From Akkermansiaceae bacterium (lineage in GTDB: Bacteria; Verrucomicrobiota; Verrucomicrobiia; Verrucomicrobiales; Akkermansiaceae): a stretch of 14,510 nucleotides of DNA. The translations under genes and the position numbers were made by a program. The stretch covers positions 4,239 through 18,748 of the forward strand of contig WTJZ01000102.1 of assembly GCA_011524615.1 (NCBI GenBank), given 5' to 3'. The notes under the pieces are model-generated. The model was not told the origin of the DNA and ran no database searches. It saw nothing but the letters and a program-made list of their open reading frames with translations. This document shows, piece after piece, positions 14,443 through 14,510 of this stretch; position 1 is the stretch's first letter; each line of letters starts with the position of its first letter.

Positions 14443-14451
14443 TACGAAAAA

Positions 14452-14510
14452 ATGAAATTCAATACCTTACTAACATCAGCTGTTACAGCTCTGGTCATTA
14501 CTGCTTCTTC
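14452..14510 (+). CDS. Truncated gene for a secreted protein (5' end only)
   Basis: Nineteen complete codons are visible before the window ends. They encode a Lys-containing N-terminus followed by a hydrophobic core (LLTSAVTALVITAS), a typical start of a signal peptide. The product beyond that is unknown. The gene lies downstream of the sigma factor and kinase on the same strand, behind a structured leader, so it could be a target of that system; this is inference from position only. Confidence 0.55.
   Translation, partial: MKFNTLLTSAVTALVITAS

Larger units (their letters stand above)
14149..14451 (+). other. Structured intergenic region after the kinase gene
   Basis: These 303 bases have no coding sequence. 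From left to right they hold: TTGAT/ATCAA (14177-14192), GGAGT/ACTCC (14202-14216), a long nested inverted repeat at 14222-14337, an A/T-tract (about 14348-14362), a 7-bp inverted repeat TTTGTGC/GCACAAA (14367-14384), and a two-tier hairpin (14399-14442) ending nine bases before the next ATG. No clear T-run terminator is seen for the kinase gene. Confidence 0.6.

Overview
The window looks like chromosomal DNA from a Verrucomicrobiota-type bacterium. I infer this from several genes seen together: a 34-residue COX24/AURKAIP1-like basic protein, an ECF sigma factor coupled to a membrane Ser/Thr kinase, a secreted metalloprotease with an SLA1-homology-like N-terminus, a GH95-like secreted glycosidase, a GxxExxY gene, and peptidoglycan genes. 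Most genes lack a Shine-Dalgarno sequence. The genus cannot be named from the sequence alone.

Layout. 66-504: a compact unit made of a GxxExxY (PD-(D/E)xK-like) gene closely bracketed by inverted 27-bp repeats built from 8-bp CGCWAAGA units. 517-2751: a NarB/NasA-type molybdopterin nitrate reductase. 2807-4201: a secreted zinc metalloprotease whose start codon lies in a perfect 13-bp hairpin. 4202-4543: non-coding, with only short hairpins. 4544-7101 (minus strand): murF-mraY, two consecutive peptidoglycan precursor enzymes without the rest of the usual division/cell-wall cluster around them. 7228-7902: a HAD phosphatase, divergent from murF. 7975-8991: long-form hisG and the 34-residue basic protein, closed by a strong terminator at 9038-9064. 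9104-11389: the exported GH95-like glycoside hydrolase. 11577-14148: an ECF-like sigma factor overlapping a transmembrane Ser/Thr kinase. 14149-14451: a long structured intergenic region leading into a truncated gene with a signal peptide at the window edge.

How the genes work together. Nitrate reduction, histidine synthesis, lipid I synthesis and polysaccharide or peptide hydrolysis are ordinary metabolic functions and do not form one pathway. The accessory part of most interest is the sigma factor-kinase pair. The genes overlap, which suggests translational coupling, and the kinase shows a rearranged ATP-lysine layout like that of eukaryotic WNK ('with no lysine') kinases: Lys in the glycine-rich loop (K52) and Ala (A69) at the usual VAIK lysine position. 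Downstream lie a nested long-range inverted repeat and a two-tier leader hairpin just before a secreted-protein gene, a possible target of the system. The second accessory item is the repeat-bracketed GxxExxY unit at the left end.
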